This document shows positions 16,742 to 26,987 of a stretch of 64,000 nucleotides of DNA, one piece after another. This stretch comes from Pseudanabaena sp. PCC 6802 (GTDB taxonomy: Bacteria; Cyanobacteriota; Cyanobacteriia; Pseudanabaenales; Pseudanabaenaceae): NCBI RefSeq assembly GCF_000332175.1, contig NZ_KB235914.1, forward strand, positions 1,061,966 to 1,125,965, in the 5' to 3' direction. Position 1 is the first letter of the stretch. Each line of letters begins with the position of its first letter. The notes below the pieces were generated by a model. That model searched no databases. It worked only from the letters and a program-made list of their open reading frames with translations, and was not told the DNA's origin. The translations under genes and the position numbers were made by a program.

Positions 16742-18313
16742 ATGACCCACGAACCGGTGGCTTTGACAACGCCACTCTACTACGTTAATGATTTGCCACA
16801 CATTGGTAGCGCCTATCCAACTATAGCTGCCGATGCTTTGGCTCGCTTTTATCGCTTAAAAGGACACCCTACCCTATTCATTACGGGCACGGACGAACAC
16901 GGTCAAAAAATCCAACGGGCAGCCGAAAAGCACGATCTTACGCCTCAGGAGCATTGCGATCGCGTAGTAGCATCATTTAAAGCGCTCTGGAAAAAATTAA
17001 ATATTCGCTACGATCGGTTTTCCCGCACCACCGATCCCCGCCATCACGCGATCGTCAAAGAATTCTTCCAACGCGTCTATGATGCTGGCGATATCTACCT
17101 TAGTCAGCAAACAGGTTGGTATTGTGTTGGTTGCGAAGAATTTAAAGAAGAAAGAGAACTGCTTAGCGATCGTCACTGCCCTATCCACACTAATATCAGT
17201 TGCGAGTGGCGAGATGAAGCCAATTACTTTTTCCGACTATCTAAGTACCAAACTCAGCTAGAAAAACTGTACGAGGAGCAACCGGACTTTATCCAGCCAG
17301 AAAGTCGGCGCAATGAAGTATTAGGCTTTGTTAAGCAAGGTTTAAAGGACTTTTCGATTTCCCGCATCAACTTAGATTGGGGCTTCCCAGTCCCGCTCGA
17401 CCCATCGCACACGATCTACGTCTGGTTTGATGCCCTTTTGGGGTACATTACTGCCTTATTAGAGCCAGATGCTGAGCCTACTTTGGCAGCAGCGGTCAAG
17501 TATTGGTATCCCATAAATCTTCATATTATTGGTAAAGATATACTGCGATTTCATGCAGTTTACTGGCCTGCCATGCTAATGTCTTCAGGTTTGCCAATTA
17601 CAAAGCACGTATTTGGGCATGGTTTCCTGACTAAGGACGGCCTCAAAATGGGCAAAACATTAGGTAATACAATAGATCCATACGACCTGGTAGATCGCTA
17701 TGGTGCCGACGCAGTTCGGTATTACTTTCTGAAGGAAATCGAGTTTGGTCGAGACGGCGATTTCAATGAGGAAAGGTTTGTGGCGATTTTGAATGCGGAT
17801 CTGGCTAATAGCTTGGGTAACCTCCTGAACCGCAGTTTGGGTATGGCCGCCAAATATTGCCGACAGGAAGTACCCGCCTATGGTGCTAGCAGTGTATCGC
17901 ACCTGATTGAACCCGTAATTCGGTTGGCCTCAAACCTGGGCGATCGCGTTAGTCAGGCGTATATGAGCTTGGACTTTCGGCAAGTCTGCGAAGAGATCCT
18001 GTCACTTGTGTGGAGTTGCAACAAGTTAATTGACGATGCCGCACCCTGGCAGCTTTATAAGGCTGGCAAGCAGGATGAGGTTAACGCTTTAATTTACGCA
18101 TTATTAGAGGCTATTCGGATAACCACTTTTTTACTTTCACCAATTACCCCGAGTTTAAGTCAAGCAGCTTACCAACAGTTAGGGTTAGAGTTTAGCGAAA
18201 CTCAGCCCCCTATATGGGAGCACTCTACATGGGGAATACTTAGGCCAGGCAGCCTGCTGCTTAAGCCCACTCCGGTTTTTGCTCGCATAGAATCAGCAGT
18301 AACCACCAACTGA
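16742..18313 (+). CDS. metG: Methionyl-tRNA synthetase
   Basis: 523 residues, a class I synthetase. The ATP-binding HIGH motif appears as HIGS at residues 20-23 (PHIGSAYPTIAADALARFYRLKG). ITGTDEHGQKIQ is typical of MetRS, and the KMSKS loop is KMGKT (about 302-306, GLKMGKTLGNTIDP). The connective peptide keeps only one Cys pair (CVGCEEF) with HCPIH further on, consistent with the one-knuckle MetRS type common in cyanobacteria. An anticodon-binding helical domain fills the C-terminus. There is no C-terminal tRNA-binding (EMAP-like) domain, which is normal for the ~520-residue form. It charges initiator and elongator tRNA-Met. Confidence 0.95.
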   Translation: MTHEPVALTTPLYYVNDLPHIGSAYPTIAADALARFYRLKGHPTLFITGTDEHGQKIQRAAEKHDLTPQEHCDRVVASFKALWKKLNIRYDRFSRTTDPRHHAIVKEFFQRVYDAGDIYLSQQTGWYCVGCEEFKEERELLSDRHCPIHTNISCEWRDEANYFFRLSKYQTQLEKLYEEQPDFIQPESRRNEVLGFVKQGLKDFSISRINLDWGFPVPLDPSHTIYVWFDALLGYITALLEPDAEPTLAAAVKYWYPINLHIIGKDILRFHAVYWPAMLMSSGLPITKHVFGHGFLTKDGLKMGKTLGNTIDPYDLVDRYGADAVRYYFLKEIEFGRDGDFNEERFVAILNADLANSLGNLLNRSLGMAAKYCRQEVPAYGASSVSHLIEPVIRLASNLGDRVSQAYMSLDFRQVCEEILSLVWSCNKLIDDAAPWQLYKAGKQDEVNALIYALLEAIRITTFLLSPITPSLSQAAYQQLGLEFSETQPPIWEHSTWGILRPGSLLLKPTPVFARIESAVTTN

Positions 18314-18515
18314 ATAAAAATATGTTAAGCTGTTAAGCACATATACTCAAAAATTTATTAAAAATATACTTATTTTAACAATTTGAAAAATTTTGGTTAT
18401 GCAGTCCTAGCGAAGTTTAGTTTTAGGATTAACAAATTTTAAAGCTGGATGGTAAGCGTTAAATCGTAAAAAACTTTGTCTAGTTCACTAAAGCCAACTT
18501 TATATAGGAAAAACA

Positions 18516-19121
18516 ATGTTAAATTTCGATCATAGCGATTCGGCTTTCACGCCCGAACAGGTCATGGAGAATCGAGGGCGAGTGGCCATCTTTATAGATG
18601 GCTCAAACCTCTTTTACGCAGCTTTGCAGTTGGGTATAGAAATTGATTACACCAAGCTCTTGTGGAGATTGACTGAAGGCTCTAGATTGCTAAGGGCATT
18701 TTTCTATACAGGTGTCGATCGCACCAATGAAAAGCAGCAGGGGTTTTTGCTCTGGATGCGCCGCAATGGTTACCGCGTCATTTCTAAAGAGCTAGTGCAA
18801 TTACCTGATGGGTCTAAAAAAGCCAACCTGGATGTGGAAATTGCGGTTGATATGATGGCTTTGGCAGGTTCGTATGACACTGCCGTCCTGGTTAGCGGTG
18901 ATGGGGATTTGGCCTATGCCGTGGACGCTGCTAGCTATCGAGGGGTACGGGTGGAAGTAGTCAGCTTGCGATCGATGACGAGCGATCACCTTATTAACGT
19001 CGCCGATCGCTATGTAGACTTAGAAGCAATTAAGGAAGACATCCAGAAAGTTTCAAAGCCTAACTCGGGCTACTCCTTTCGGCCAATGACAGGAATAGCT
19101 GCCCTCGATAGCGAAGGCTAA
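18516..19121 (+). CDS. LabA/DUF88-family NYN-domain protein
   Basis: 201 residues of PIN-like NYN fold. Acidic catalytic positions are visible in VAIFIDGSNLFYAA, KKANLDVEIAVDMMALA, TAVLVSGDGDLAYAVDAA and SDHLINVADRYVDL. The family includes LabA of Synechococcus elongatus, which affects circadian output. Biochemically NYN domains are expected to cleave RNA, but this has not been shown for most LabA homologues. The AT-rich spacer of 200 bp before the gene contains no other feature I can name. It is convergent with frr, and a weak hairpin (GAGTTCT/AGAACTC, 19128-19151) separates them. Confidence 0.88.
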   Translation: MLNFDHSDSAFTPEQVMENRGRVAIFIDGSNLFYAALQLGIEIDYTKLLWRLTEGSRLLRAFFYTGVDRTNEKQQGFLLWMRRNGYRVISKELVQLPDGSKKANLDVEIAVDMMALAGSYDTAVLVSGDGDLAYAVDAASYRGVRVEVVSLRSMTSDHLINVADRYVDLEAIKEDIQKVSKPNSGYSFRPMTGIAALDSEG

Positions 19122-19166
19122 TTTGGAGAGTTCTAACTAAGCTAAGAACTCGTTTAACTAAACAGT

Positions 19167-19715
19167 TCAGACAGTTGAAATTTCCTTTTCTTTCTCCGCC
19201 AGGATACGATCGACGTTCTTAATATATTTCTCTGTCAGCTTATCGATCTGATCGTGGAGTTTTTTGGCTTCGTCCTCGGATATTTCTTTAGCTTTTTCTT
19301 GCTTGCGCGTAGAGTCAATGGCATCGCGGCGCACGTTCCGGATTGCCACTTTGCCCTCTTCAGCTAATTTGGCAACGGTTTTTACGAGTTCTTTGCGACG
19401 CTCGGTAGTAAGTGGGGGGATATTCAGGCGAATACTACTGCCGTCATTATTGGGGGTTAAACCGACATCAGACTCAGCGATCGCGCGTTCGATTAGTGCC
19501 ATACTACTGCGATCGAAAGGTTGAATCGCGATCGTCGAGGCATCGGGTGTAGTCACGTTAGCTAAGGACTTTAATGGAGTTGGAGCGCCGTAGTACTCCA
19601 CCATTATCCGATCCAGCAAAGACGCGCTGGCTCGACCGGTGCGCACGGTATTAAAGTTTTGCTGCGTGGCTTCGACAGCCTTTTGCATGCGCGACTCAAC
19701 ATCAGTTAACTTCAC
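19167..19715 (-). CDS. frr: Ribosome recycling factor
   Basis: 182 residues. The RRF signature is complete: [59 protein letters not shown] and [14 protein letters not shown]. With EF-G it splits post-termination ribosomes. I set the start at the GTG at 19715 (protein [12 protein letters not shown]...). GGAGG lies 5 nt upstream, and the resulting length and N-terminus match other cyanobacterial RRFs. The ATG at 19730 would place the Shine-Dalgarno inside the coding frame. The gene then overlaps the end of pyrH by 14 bp, so translation is coupled. Confidence 0.92.
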   Translation of the reverse strand: MKLTDVESRMQKAVEATQQNFNTVRTGRASASLLDRIMVEYYGAPTPLKSLANVTTPDASTIAIQPFDRSSMALIERAIAESDVGLTPNNDGSSIRLNIPPLTTERRKELVKTVAKLAEEGKVAIRNVRRDAIDSTRKQEKAKEISEDEAKKLHDQIDKLTEKYIKNVDRILAEKEKEISTV

Positions 19716-20436
19716 AGGAACCTCCGACATAAGTACCTATTGATTCTCCCATGACAGCGCGGCGAATGTTACCAGGAACACAAAGATCGAAGACTACGAT
19801 GGGAATATTATTTTCCTTACAAAGTGTAAATGCAGTGATGTCCATGACTCGTAAGTCATCTGCTAGAACGCGATCGTAGGTAAGGTGCTGATAGCGCTTG
19901 GCATCGGGGTTGAGTTTGGGATCGCTGTCGTAGATCCCATCCACCCTGGTAGCTTTAAATATTACTTCAGCGTTGATTTCAGCACCGCGTAGAGCAGCAG
20001 TAGTATCGGTGGTAAAAAATGGATTGCCCGACCCTGCGCCAAAAATTACAACTAGCTTATTTTCCAGATGGCGGATAGCTCGGCGGCGAATATACGGCTC
20101 TGCTACTTCTTGCATGGCGATCGCCGTTAGTACCCGCGTCTGAATCGGATCGTCAAGGTGTTCTAGGGCATCTTGAAGGGTGAGCGCGTTCATGACGGTC
20201 GCAATCATGCCGATATAGTCAGCCGTGGCTCTATCCATACCAGCCGCCGCACCCTGCATACCGCGAAAAATATTACCGCCGCCAACGACAATTGCTACCT
20301 CTACGCCACTACGCACGATTTCCGCTATTTCGAGACTGATAGACTGCACGATAGCAGGATCTATCCCAAAGCTGCGATCGCCCATTAACGCCTCGCCGCT
20401 AAGCTTGAGCAGAATACGCTTATATTTAACGTTCAT
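19702..20436 (-). CDS. pyrH: UMP kinase
   Basis: 244 residues of the amino-acid kinase family. Landmarks are the N-terminal [24 protein letters not shown], the [18 protein letters not shown] block, [23 protein letters not shown] and [22 protein letters not shown]. It phosphorylates UMP to UDP, is a hexamer in bacteria and is normally activated by GTP and inhibited by UTP. It is followed immediately by frr, the usual bacterial pyrH-frr order. The 299-bp spacer upstream (20437-20735), divergent to cobA, shows no further gene. Confidence 0.95.
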   Translation of the reverse strand: MNVKYKRILLKLSGEALMGDRSFGIDPAIVQSISLEIAEIVRSGVEVAIVVGGGNIFRGMQGAAAGMDRATADYIGMIATVMNALTLQDALEHLDDPIQTRVLTAIAMQEVAEPYIRRRAIRHLENKLVVIFGAGSGNPFFTTDTTAALRGAEINAEVIFKATRVDGIYDSDPKLNPDAKRYQHLTYDRVLADDLRVMDITAFTLCKENNIPIVVFDLCVPGNIRRAVMGESIGTYVGGSCEVN

Positions 20437-20735
20437 AGTAGATGATGTAGCTTCCTTCGATTACCTGACAACCTTTGATTTCAAACCAATCAGTAACATA
20501 GAGGGTAGCTCATGTTAATTTGACACAATAAACCGACGCAACTTGGGTTTGCGTCATTAAAATTTTGTCCATCATAGATTAGCACCGATCGAGCGCTATC
20601 TTAAGTAAAAATTACTGGTAGTTAGTCGTGGGATTAGTACTGGTAGTGGTGTATCGTAGAGCACTATTCTTCATATTGGGGCATGATAGTTGTATAGACT
20701 GCATAAATCTATTGCATAATTTCAAATTACATTAA

Positions 20736-21500
20736 ATGCCGAAATCTGGCGATGCTGAGTATCTTGGTAAGGTCTATCTGGTAGGGGCTGGCCCAGGAGA
20801 CCCGGGGTTGATGACGCTAAAGGGCAAAGGGATCTTAGAGCTTTGTGACGTGGTAATCTACGATGCTCTGGTCAGTGCCGAAATTTTGGCTATGGTTAAC
20901 CCCATTGCGGAGCGGATTAACGCAGGTAAGCGGCGCGGCAACCATTCACTGCCACAATCGGAAACCACGCAATTGTTAATTGAAAAAGCCAGGCAACATG
21001 CCATTGTAGTCAGGCTGAAGGGAGGCGATCCGTATATCTTTGGGCGTGGGGGCGAGGAGATGAGCGACCTGATTGCGGCTGGCGTTACCGTGGAAGTGGT
21101 ACCTGGGATTACAGCAGGGATTGCGGTGCCTGCCTACGCGGGGATTCCGCTTACTCATCGCGGTTATAGCTCGTCGGTGACATTTGTGACAGGGCATGAA
21201 GCAGTGGGTAAATATCGGCCTCATGTTAATTGGCAAGCGATCGCTTGTGGCTCGGAAACCATTGTTGTTTACATGGGGTTGCACAACCTGTCCGAGATTA
21301 TTCAGAATCTGATTGACGCTGGCTTACCACCCCGCACGCCGATCGCGCTGATCCGCCAGGGTACGCGAGCCGATCAAAGCGAACTAGTTGGCAACCTGAG
21401 TAATATAGCGGATCTGGTCGCAGCTACAGGATTTGCTCCGCCCGCGATCGCTGTAATTGGCAAGGTAGTCGAGCTGAGGGATTTATTAGCGAGCGTTTAA
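20736..21500 (+). CDS. cobA: Uroporphyrinogen-III C-methyltransferase
   Basis: 254 residues. The methyltransferase motifs are clear: GKVYLVGAGPGDPGLMTLKG (first SAM site), YDALVS, RLKGGDPYIFGRGGEE, VVPGITAGIAVPAYAGIPLTHR, and TIVVYMG near the second half. It methylates uroporphyrinogen III at C-2 and C-7 to precorrin-2, the branch to cobalamin and siroheme. This is the single-domain CobA form, not fused to CysG functions or to HemD. Cobalamin is needed by the MetH enzyme encoded at 53758-57315. No cobalamin riboswitch is visible upstream. Confidence 0.93.
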   Translation: MPKSGDAEYLGKVYLVGAGPGDPGLMTLKGKGILELCDVVIYDALVSAEILAMVNPIAERINAGKRRGNHSLPQSETTQLLIEKARQHAIVVRLKGGDPYIFGRGGEEMSDLIAAGVTVEVVPGITAGIAVPAYAGIPLTHRGYSSSVTFVTGHEAVGKYRPHVNWQAIACGSETIVVYMGLHNLSEIIQNLIDAGLPPRTPIALIRQGTRADQSELVGNLSNIADLVAATGFAPPAIAVIGKVVELRDLLASV

Positions 21501-21585
21501 CTCAACCGCCACAGCCACCTTTAAGCGAAGAAAATGAGGTCTGGGCGAGAAGTTTGACCGCAGGTGCTTAGCCATAATTTTGGAT

Positions 21586-21692
21586 TTATAGCTATAGCCA
21601 ATAGGCTTAGGGCGGGGTGCAGGGGTGGAACCCCTGCGTGGGGGCGCAGCCCCTACACCCCCTGTCCTAACAGATCTGTCTGCGGCTATAAA
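21586..21692. repeat. Family A miniature palindromic repeat, copy 1
   Basis: The element runs from TTATAGCTATAGCC to CTGCGGCTATAAA. Its core has nested G/C palindromes (AGGGGTGGAACCCCT, TGGGGGCGCAGCCCCTA) and the diagnostic words GTCCTAACAGATCTGTC. Three further copies lie at 31036-31139, 34638-34740 and 49115-49214. Small frames called inside it are not genes. It occupies most of the spacer between cobA and the DHH gene. Confidence 0.8.
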
Positions 21693-21838
21693 TCACCCTA
21701 TTGGCTTGTTTTGATTCAGTGCTGGTTGGGGAATGATACTTACGCGATCTAGATTTTGTTACGATTTAGATCTAAACAGTTAAATCTTGACATATACGCT
21801 AACCAAGGAGTGTAAATACTACGAATCCCACCTACATT

Positions 21839-22603
21839 TTGTACCATGCTAATTGTTTTGATGGTTTCGGTGCGGCTTGGGCAGCGTGGAAAGCGTTAGG
21901 CGATCGCGCTACATATATTCCCGTCAAACATGGTAATCCTCCGCCGGAGGTGCCCGCAGATGCCAAGGTTTTCATTCTCGACTTTTCCTATCCCAAAGAC
22001 ATGTTGCTCGATTTGCAGCAGCGCGTGGCAGGCTTAACGCTGTTGGATCATCACAAAACCGCCCAAGAAGATCTATGCGGCCTGGATTTTGTCATTTTCG
22101 ACATGCATAAGTCAGGGGCAATGCTGGCATGGGAGTACTGGCATCCCGGTACGATCGTACCCGATCTGATTGCCTACATCAGCGATCGCGACCTGTGGCA
22201 GTTTACCCTACCCAAAAGCCGCGAGGTATTTGCAGCGATTTGCTCGTACCCAATGAACTTTCAGGTGTGGGACGACTTTGACATCGATACGCTCAAGCAG
22301 GAGGGAGCAGTAATTATGCGCCTCCAAACGCAATTGGTCAGTAGCATGTGCGATCAAGCGATCTTCAAAGAGATTGCTGGTTATCGCGTACCTGTGGTCA
22401 ATGCTTCTACCTTCTTTTCCGATGTGCCGCACGAATTGTGCTTGCGCTATCCCGACGCACCATTTGCGGCTTATTATTTCGATCGCGGTGATGGAAAGCG
22501 CCAGTGGGGGCTAAGATCGATTGGGGAGTTTGATGTCAGCGCTATTGCCAAGCAATTTGGCGGTGGCGGTCACCTCAACGCTGCTGGATTTACTGAAGGC
22601 TAA
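21839..22603 (+). CDS. DHH/DHHA1-family phosphoesterase
   Basis: 254 residues. HANCFDGFGAAWAAW, VFILDFSYP, LTLLDHHKTA and YISDRDLWQ are the metal-binding motifs of the DHH superfamily (related to oligoribonucleases/NrnA and GdpP). FGGGGHLNAAGF is the DHHA1 substrate motif. It probably cleaves small phosphodiesters or nanoRNA. The start is unusual: no ATG or GTG is in frame. The stated start is the TTG at 21839, but a strong AAGGAG (21805-21810) stands 10 nt before an in-frame ACG at 21821. Starting there gives the N-terminus xNPTYILYHANC expected of the family, so the original start may be a mutated ATG. It lies 28 bp before aroC. Confidence 0.88.
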   Translation: MYHANCFDGFGAAWAAWKALGDRATYIPVKHGNPPPEVPADAKVFILDFSYPKDMLLDLQQRVAGLTLLDHHKTAQEDLCGLDFVIFDMHKSGAMLAWEYWHPGTIVPDLIAYISDRDLWQFTLPKSREVFAAICSYPMNFQVWDDFDIDTLKQEGAVIMRLQTQLVSSMCDQAIFKEIAGYRVPVVNASTFFSDVPHELCLRYPDAPFAAYYFDRGDGKRQWGLRSIGEFDVSAIAKQFGGGGHLNAAGFTEG

Positions 22604-22631
22604 TTCCCGATCGCTGTTGCTTTGAGAAAAC

Positions 22632-23732
22632 ATGGGTAATTCTTTTGGACATTTGTTTCGCATAACTACTTACGGTGAGTCGCATGGCGGCGGCGTAGGT
22701 GTGATCGTGGATGGCTGTCCGCCACGCATAGAAATTAGCGAAGCCGAGATCCAGGTCGATCTCGATCGCCGCAAGCCAGGGCAAAGCAAAATCACCACAC
22801 CCCGCAAGGAAGAGGATCGCTGCGAGATTTTATCCGGTGTATTTGAGGGCAAAACCCTGGGTACGCCCATTTCAATCCTGGTGCGCAACAAAGATGCCCG
22901 CAGCCAGGACTACAGCGAAATGGCGACAAAGTTTCGCCCTTCCCATGCCGATGCCACCTATCAAGCTAAATACGGTATTCGCAACTGGCAGGGTGGTGGT
23001 AGAGCCTCTGCCCGCGAGACAATTGGACGGGTAGCGGCAGGCGCGATCGCCAAGAAAATTCTGCGCCAGTACGCCGGAGTCGAAATTGTCGCCTATGTGA
23101 ACCGCATCAAAGATGTAGAAGCCGCGATCGATCCCAACACGGTCACTTTAGAACAAGTCGAAAGCAATATCGTGCGCTGTCCCGATCCCGATGTGGCAGC
23201 CAAAATGATCGATTTAATCGAGCTAGTCCGTCGCGATGGCAACTCCATAGGCGGCGCGATCGAGTGCGTCGCCCGCAACGTTCCCGTTGGCCTGGGCGCG
23301 CCGGTATTCGACAAGCTAGAGGCAGACCTAGCCAAGGCGGTTATGTCTTTACCCGCAACTAAAGGTTTTGAAATTGGCTCTGGTTTCGCGGGCACTTTTC
23401 TAACCGGACGCGAGCACAACGATGAGTTTTACATGGAGGGCGATTCCCAAGGGGATGCACCTCGCCGCATTCGCACTCGCACCAACCGTTCTGGCGGCAT
23501 TCAGGGCGGCATTTCCAATGGCGAAAATATCCTGATCCGCGTCGGGTTTAAGCCTACCGCCACGATTATGCAGGAACAAAAAACCGTGAGTATAGACGGA
23601 GAGGACACCACGCTCACCGGACGCGGACGGCACGATCCCTGTGTACTACCCCGCGCCGTCCCAATGGTGGAGGCAATGGTGGCTTTAGTACTGTGCGATC
23701 ATTTACTCAGGCAAAAGGCAATTAGTAGCTAA
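22632..23732 (+). CDS. aroC: Chorismate synthase
   Basis: 366 residues. The protein matches AroC from end to end: [84 protein letters not shown] and [18 protein letters not shown], plus [18 protein letters not shown]. It converts 5-enolpyruvylshikimate-3-phosphate to chorismate with reduced FMN, the last shared step of aromatic amino acid, folate and quinone synthesis. The flavin and phosphate ligands (His, Arg, Ser in those motifs) are present. Confidence 0.97.
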   Translation: MGNSFGHLFRITTYGESHGGGVGVIVDGCPPRIEISEAEIQVDLDRRKPGQSKITTPRKEEDRCEILSGVFEGKTLGTPISILVRNKDARSQDYSEMATKFRPSHADATYQAKYGIRNWQGGGRASARETIGRVAAGAIAKKILRQYAGVEIVAYVNRIKDVEAAIDPNTVTLEQVESNIVRCPDPDVAAKMIDLIELVRRDGNSIGGAIECVARNVPVGLGAPVFDKLEADLAKAVMSLPATKGFEIGSGFAGTFLTGREHNDEFYMEGDSQGDAPRRIRTRTNRSGGIQGGISNGENILIRVGFKPTATIMQEQKTVSIDGEDTTLTGRGRHDPCVLPRAVPMVEAMVALVLCDHLLRQKAISS

Positions 23733-23849
23733 ACAAGGGATATACGAGCGCATGTTTCGCCTGCAAGCAGCAAGTTACCAAGAGGAGCGCAGCAATACGA
23801 TTGATGGATAAAAAGAATATCCGACTCGTTCTGCATATTGGAATTATCC

Positions 23850-24470
23850 TCACCTGCTAGCTCGAAAAACCTGTTCGGCAGTCAGATGCAACTCTGGAAA
23901 AGTTGGAGATACTATTGGAGCATCGCCTTTAAATTGACACACTTGGTATTCCTCGTCAATTAATTGATGAACCGATATAGTAGGTTCCTTGGACTCTCCA
24001 ATAAAATTGCGTCCCCCCAAAGCTGCATAGTCAACGATCCAGTATTCGGGAATGCCCATTTCTTCATAGTCAGCACGTTTTTTAAAATAATCATCTCGCC
24101 AATTGGTACTCACAACTTCAACAATTAGCTTGACCGATCGCGCATTTTCAATAATCGATTCGCTTTCCCAACGCAATTCGGAGACAAGGGCTTCCCGATC
24201 TAAGACTATAATGTCTGGCTCGTAGCCAGATTTTTCACTGCTGGGTTTGACTATAGACTCTCTAGGGATTGTCCAAATTCCTCTCCTCCCAGCTTGAACT
24301 ATAGCCAGGATTAATTCCTCGATAAGGAAGCCAGTTACATTTGAATGTTTTCCCGTAGGCTTTGGCATCTCGACAATTACCCCATCATGCAGTTCATAGC
24401 GCACTCCAGTGTTGGGATACCACTCAATAAACTCTTCAAAGGTTACTGATGTCTTTAGAACTGGAACCAT
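23850..24470 (-). CDS. Uma2-family (DUF820) restriction-endonuclease-fold protein
   Basis: 206 residues of PD-(D/E)XK fold. VTFEEFIEWYPNTGVRYELHDGVIVEMPKPTGKHS starts the domain. The catalytic acids are in SGYEPDIIVLDRE and VKLIVEVVSTNWRDDYFKKRADYEEMGIPEYWIVD (the E-x-V...Y...K signature). Cyanobacteria carry dozens of such genes, often linked to transposition; their cellular role is unproven. The protein is full length, in contrast to the broken copy at 594-844. Confidence 0.88.
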   Translation of the reverse strand: MVPVLKTSVTFEEFIEWYPNTGVRYELHDGVIVEMPKPTGKHSNVTGFLIEELILAIVQAGRRGIWTIPRESIVKPSSEKSGYEPDIIVLDREALVSELRWESESIIENARSVKLIVEVVSTNWRDDYFKKRADYEEMGIPEYWIVDYAALGGRNFIGESKEPTISVHQLIDEEYQVCQFKGDAPIVSPTFPELHLTAEQVFRASR

Positions 24471-24551
24471 AAGCTATCTCGGGTGACTATTATAGTCTAG
24501 CGCGATCCTGAGAAAGCGATCGCGCTCCTCGTGCAGTCATCAGACAAAAGT

Positions 24552-26282
24552 CTAGAATAAAAAGTAACGTTGCGCCATTGGTAAACTGGTGGCGGGTTCG
24601 CAGATTAGCAGTTCGCCATCAGCGCGCACCTCATAGGTTTCTGGATCGACTTCCATCTGTGGCAAGGCGGTGTTTAGTTTCATATCCTGCTTGCTCAGTT
24701 GCCGCGTTCCCTCTACTGCCACGGTTGGTTTAGCTAGTTTCAGATGACTGAGGGTATCTCTTTCTAATGCCATCTGCGAGACAAACGTCAGAGAAGTTGC
24801 CGATCGTGCGCCACCATAACTGCCAAACATGGGTCGCATATGTACGGGCTGAGGCGTGGGAATACTGGCATTGGCATCGCCCATCTGCGCCCAGGCGATC
24901 GCGCCACCTTTGATTACCATTTCTGGCTTCACGCCAAAGAAAGCGGGTCGCCACAGACATAGATCGGCTAGTTTGCCTGCTTCGATCGAGCCGACATGCT
25001 GGGCGATGCCGTGAGCGATCGCGGGATTGATCGTGTATTTGGCAATGTAGCGCTTGGCTCTAAAGTTATCGTTTTGCGATGATGCTTCCACTGTCCCCGC
25101 TTGGGGAGAAGCGAGAAATCCGCGCTGCACCTTCATCTTGTGCGCGGTTTGCCAGGTGCGAATAACTACCTCACCTACTCGGCCCATTGCCTGAGAATCG
25201 GAGGAAATCATACTGAATGCGCCCAGATCGTGCAGGATATCCTCGGCGGCGATCGTTTCGCGGCGGATGCGCGATTCGGCAAAGGCAACATCTTCGGCGA
25301 TCGCGGGATCGAGGTGATGGCAAACCATCAGCATATCGAGATGTTCGTCCAGCGTGTTCAGCGTATAGGGGCGAGTGGGATTGGTAGAAGATGGCAGTAC
25401 GTTCGCCTCGCCGCACAGCTTGATAATATCGGGAGCGTGGCCGCCTCCTGCCCCTTCGGTATGGTAGGTGTGAATCGTGCGCCCCTTGAAAGCTGCGCGG
25501 GTTGTCTCTACAAACCCAGCCTCATTGAGAGTATCCGTATGAATTGCCACCTGGACATCGTAGCGATCTGCGACGCTCAAACAAGTATCGATCGCTGCGG
25601 GTGTCGTCCCCCAGTCTTCGTGCAGTTTCAGTCCCATCGCTCCTGCTTCGATCTGCTCCACCAGAGCTTCGGGCTTGCTACTGTTCCCCTTACCCAGGAA
25701 ACCTAAATTCATGGGGAAAGCATCGGCAGCCTGCAACATGCGATAGAGATTCCAAGGCCCAGGAGTACAGGTGGTGGCATTGGTGCCAGTGGCAGGGCCT
25801 GTGCCGCCGCCGATCATAGTGGTGATACCGGAAGCGATCGCGACTTCGATCTGCTGCGGACAGATAAAGTGAATGTGGCTGTCAATGCCACCAGCAGTGA
25901 GAATTTTTCCCTCTCCGGCGATTACCTCCGTGCCGGGGCCGATGATAATATCAATCCGATCTTGTATGTAGGGATTGCCAGCTTTCCCAATCTTGTAGAT
26001 CCGTCCGTCTTTAATGCCCACATCAGCCTTGACAATTCCCCACCAATCGAAAACGATCGCGTTGGTAATTACCACGTCTACGGCACCGCCAGCATTGGTA
26101 ATCGGCGATTGCCCCATGCCATCGCGGATGACTTTCCCGCCCCCAAATTTCACCTCATCGCCGTAGGTGGTGTAGTCCCGCTCTACTTCGATAAATAATT
26201 CCGTATCTGCGAGGCGGATGCGATCGCCCACGGTGGGACCAAAGGTTTCGGCATAGGCGCGGCGATCCATTCTGTAACTCAT
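24552..26282 (-). CDS. ureC: Urease alpha (catalytic) subunit
   Basis: 576 residues. The N-terminus [29 protein letters not shown] and the active-site blocks [14 protein letters not shown] (two nickel-binding His), [16 protein letters not shown] (carbamylated Lys) and [15 protein letters not shown] are intact. MVCHHLD carries the flap Cys-His and [13 protein letters not shown] the final Asp ligand. It hydrolyses urea to ammonia and carbamate as part of the (UreABC)3 complex. Here ureC is separated from ureB by two unrelated frames. ureA and the accessory genes ureD-G are not in the window, in line with the scattered urease genes of many cyanobacteria. Confidence 0.97.
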   Translation of the reverse strand: MSYRMDRRAYAETFGPTVGDRIRLADTELFIEVERDYTTYGDEVKFGGGKVIRDGMGQSPITNAGGAVDVVITNAIVFDWWGIVKADVGIKDGRIYKIGKAGNPYIQDRIDIIIGPGTEVIAGEGKILTAGGIDSHIHFICPQQIEVAIASGITTMIGGGTGPATGTNATTCTPGPWNLYRMLQAADAFPMNLGFLGKGNSSKPEALVEQIEAGAMGLKLHEDWGTTPAAIDTCLSVADRYDVQVAIHTDTLNEAGFVETTRAAFKGRTIHTYHTEGAGGGHAPDIIKLCGEANVLPSSTNPTRPYTLNTLDEHLDMLMVCHHLDPAIAEDVAFAESRIRRETIAAEDILHDLGAFSMISSDSQAMGRVGEVVIRTWQTAHKMKVQRGFLASPQAGTVEASSQNDNFRAKRYIAKYTINPAIAHGIAQHVGSIEAGKLADLCLWRPAFFGVKPEMVIKGGAIAWAQMGDANASIPTPQPVHMRPMFGSYGGARSATSLTFVSQMALERDTLSHLKLAKPTVAVEGTRQLSKQDMKLNTALPQMEVDPETYEVRADGELLICEPATSLPMAQRYFLF

Positions 26283-26287
26283 GTGTT

Positions 26288-26818
26288 TTACTTTCCTTTC
26301 AGGTGAAAAATATAGACAAAATCAATGCTACGGCGAATGCCGCTGCCAAAATAAATGTTAGAACTAGCAAATATGCCATCGGAAACAATGCGATCTTTAA
26401 AGGGGAGCAACACGGTTTCTATTAGCCTTGTCAAAGAATAACCAAACAGATCTTCAAAAGGAATATAGAACGACATTACACCGTAAGCTTTGTACGGTTC
26501 CTTAGTACTGAGAAAAACTGTGTCTCTCTTGAGATATCGATAAACGTAGAACTTTCCCTCAATAAACCCCTTCCAGCTTCTAATTATGGCTGCATCCTCA
26601 GTTGAAAATTCGCTGCCATGATTTTTCAAGAATTCGTCTATCAATCCAGGTGTTTGATATAGCTTGTCTCTGACTTTGCGACGCTCTTCAACGGGATAAC
26701 CATTAACATCAGCAGCAGTTTTGATGCCGGAAGTAATATGCAATTTATTGTTGACAAATGCCAATAACGGTTTAAAAGACCTGAAAAATTGCTCGATTTC
26801 TGTTTCTGGCAATTGCAT
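26288..26818 (-). CDS. Hypothetical protein inserted between ureB and ureC
   Basis: 176 residues from the ATG at 26818 (a TTG at 26830 is in frame). It is soluble, with no membrane segment or cysteine. Distinct blocks are [55 protein letters not shown] and [14 protein letters not shown]...[14 protein letters not shown] have seen the last block in uncharacterised bacterial proteins, but I cannot name the family. It lies 5 bp before the ureC start, so it is very likely co-transcribed with urease. Nothing in its sequence suggests a nickel or urease-assembly role. Confidence 0.75.
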   Translation of the reverse strand: MQLPETEIEQFFRSFKPLLAFVNNKLHITSGIKTAADVNGYPVEERRKVRDKLYQTPGLIDEFLKNHGSEFSTEDAAIIRSWKGFIEGKFYVYRYLKRDTVFLSTKEPYKAYGVMSFYIPFEDLFGYSLTRLIETVLLPFKDRIVSDGIFASSNIYFGSGIRRSIDFVYIFHLKGK

Positions 26819-26831
26819 AGTCAACCTCAAC

Positions 26832-26987
26832 CTAATTCGGCAAATAATCGGGATCTAAACTTTGTTCGATCGCAAATGGAGGTTCTAAAGGGAAAGTATC
26901 CATTGGTAAACCAGTTTCCAAAGGTGCCATTTTTCTGGCATTCTGATAGCATTCATCGAATACTGCCTCGATCGCTCTGTTAGACAT
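26832..26987 (-). pseudogene. C-terminal remnant of a DUF29-family gene, coupled to ureB
   Basis: This 51-codon frame begins with an ATG that overlaps the last codons of ureB (ATG at 26987, ureB stop at 26980). The encoded sequence includes VFDECYQNARKMAPLETGLP, then TFPLEPPFAIEQSLDPDYLPN. It matches my recollection of the C-terminal end of DUF29 proteins, which are abundant in cyanobacteria and normally about 150 residues. The N-terminal two-thirds is missing because ureB occupies its place. It could still be translated by coupling, but is best read as a truncated gene. Confidence 0.7.

Noticed and set aside
25101-25706. 201-residue plus-strand frame opposite ureC
   Set aside because: It is a shadow of the conserved ureC gene, which is complete with all metal ligands.
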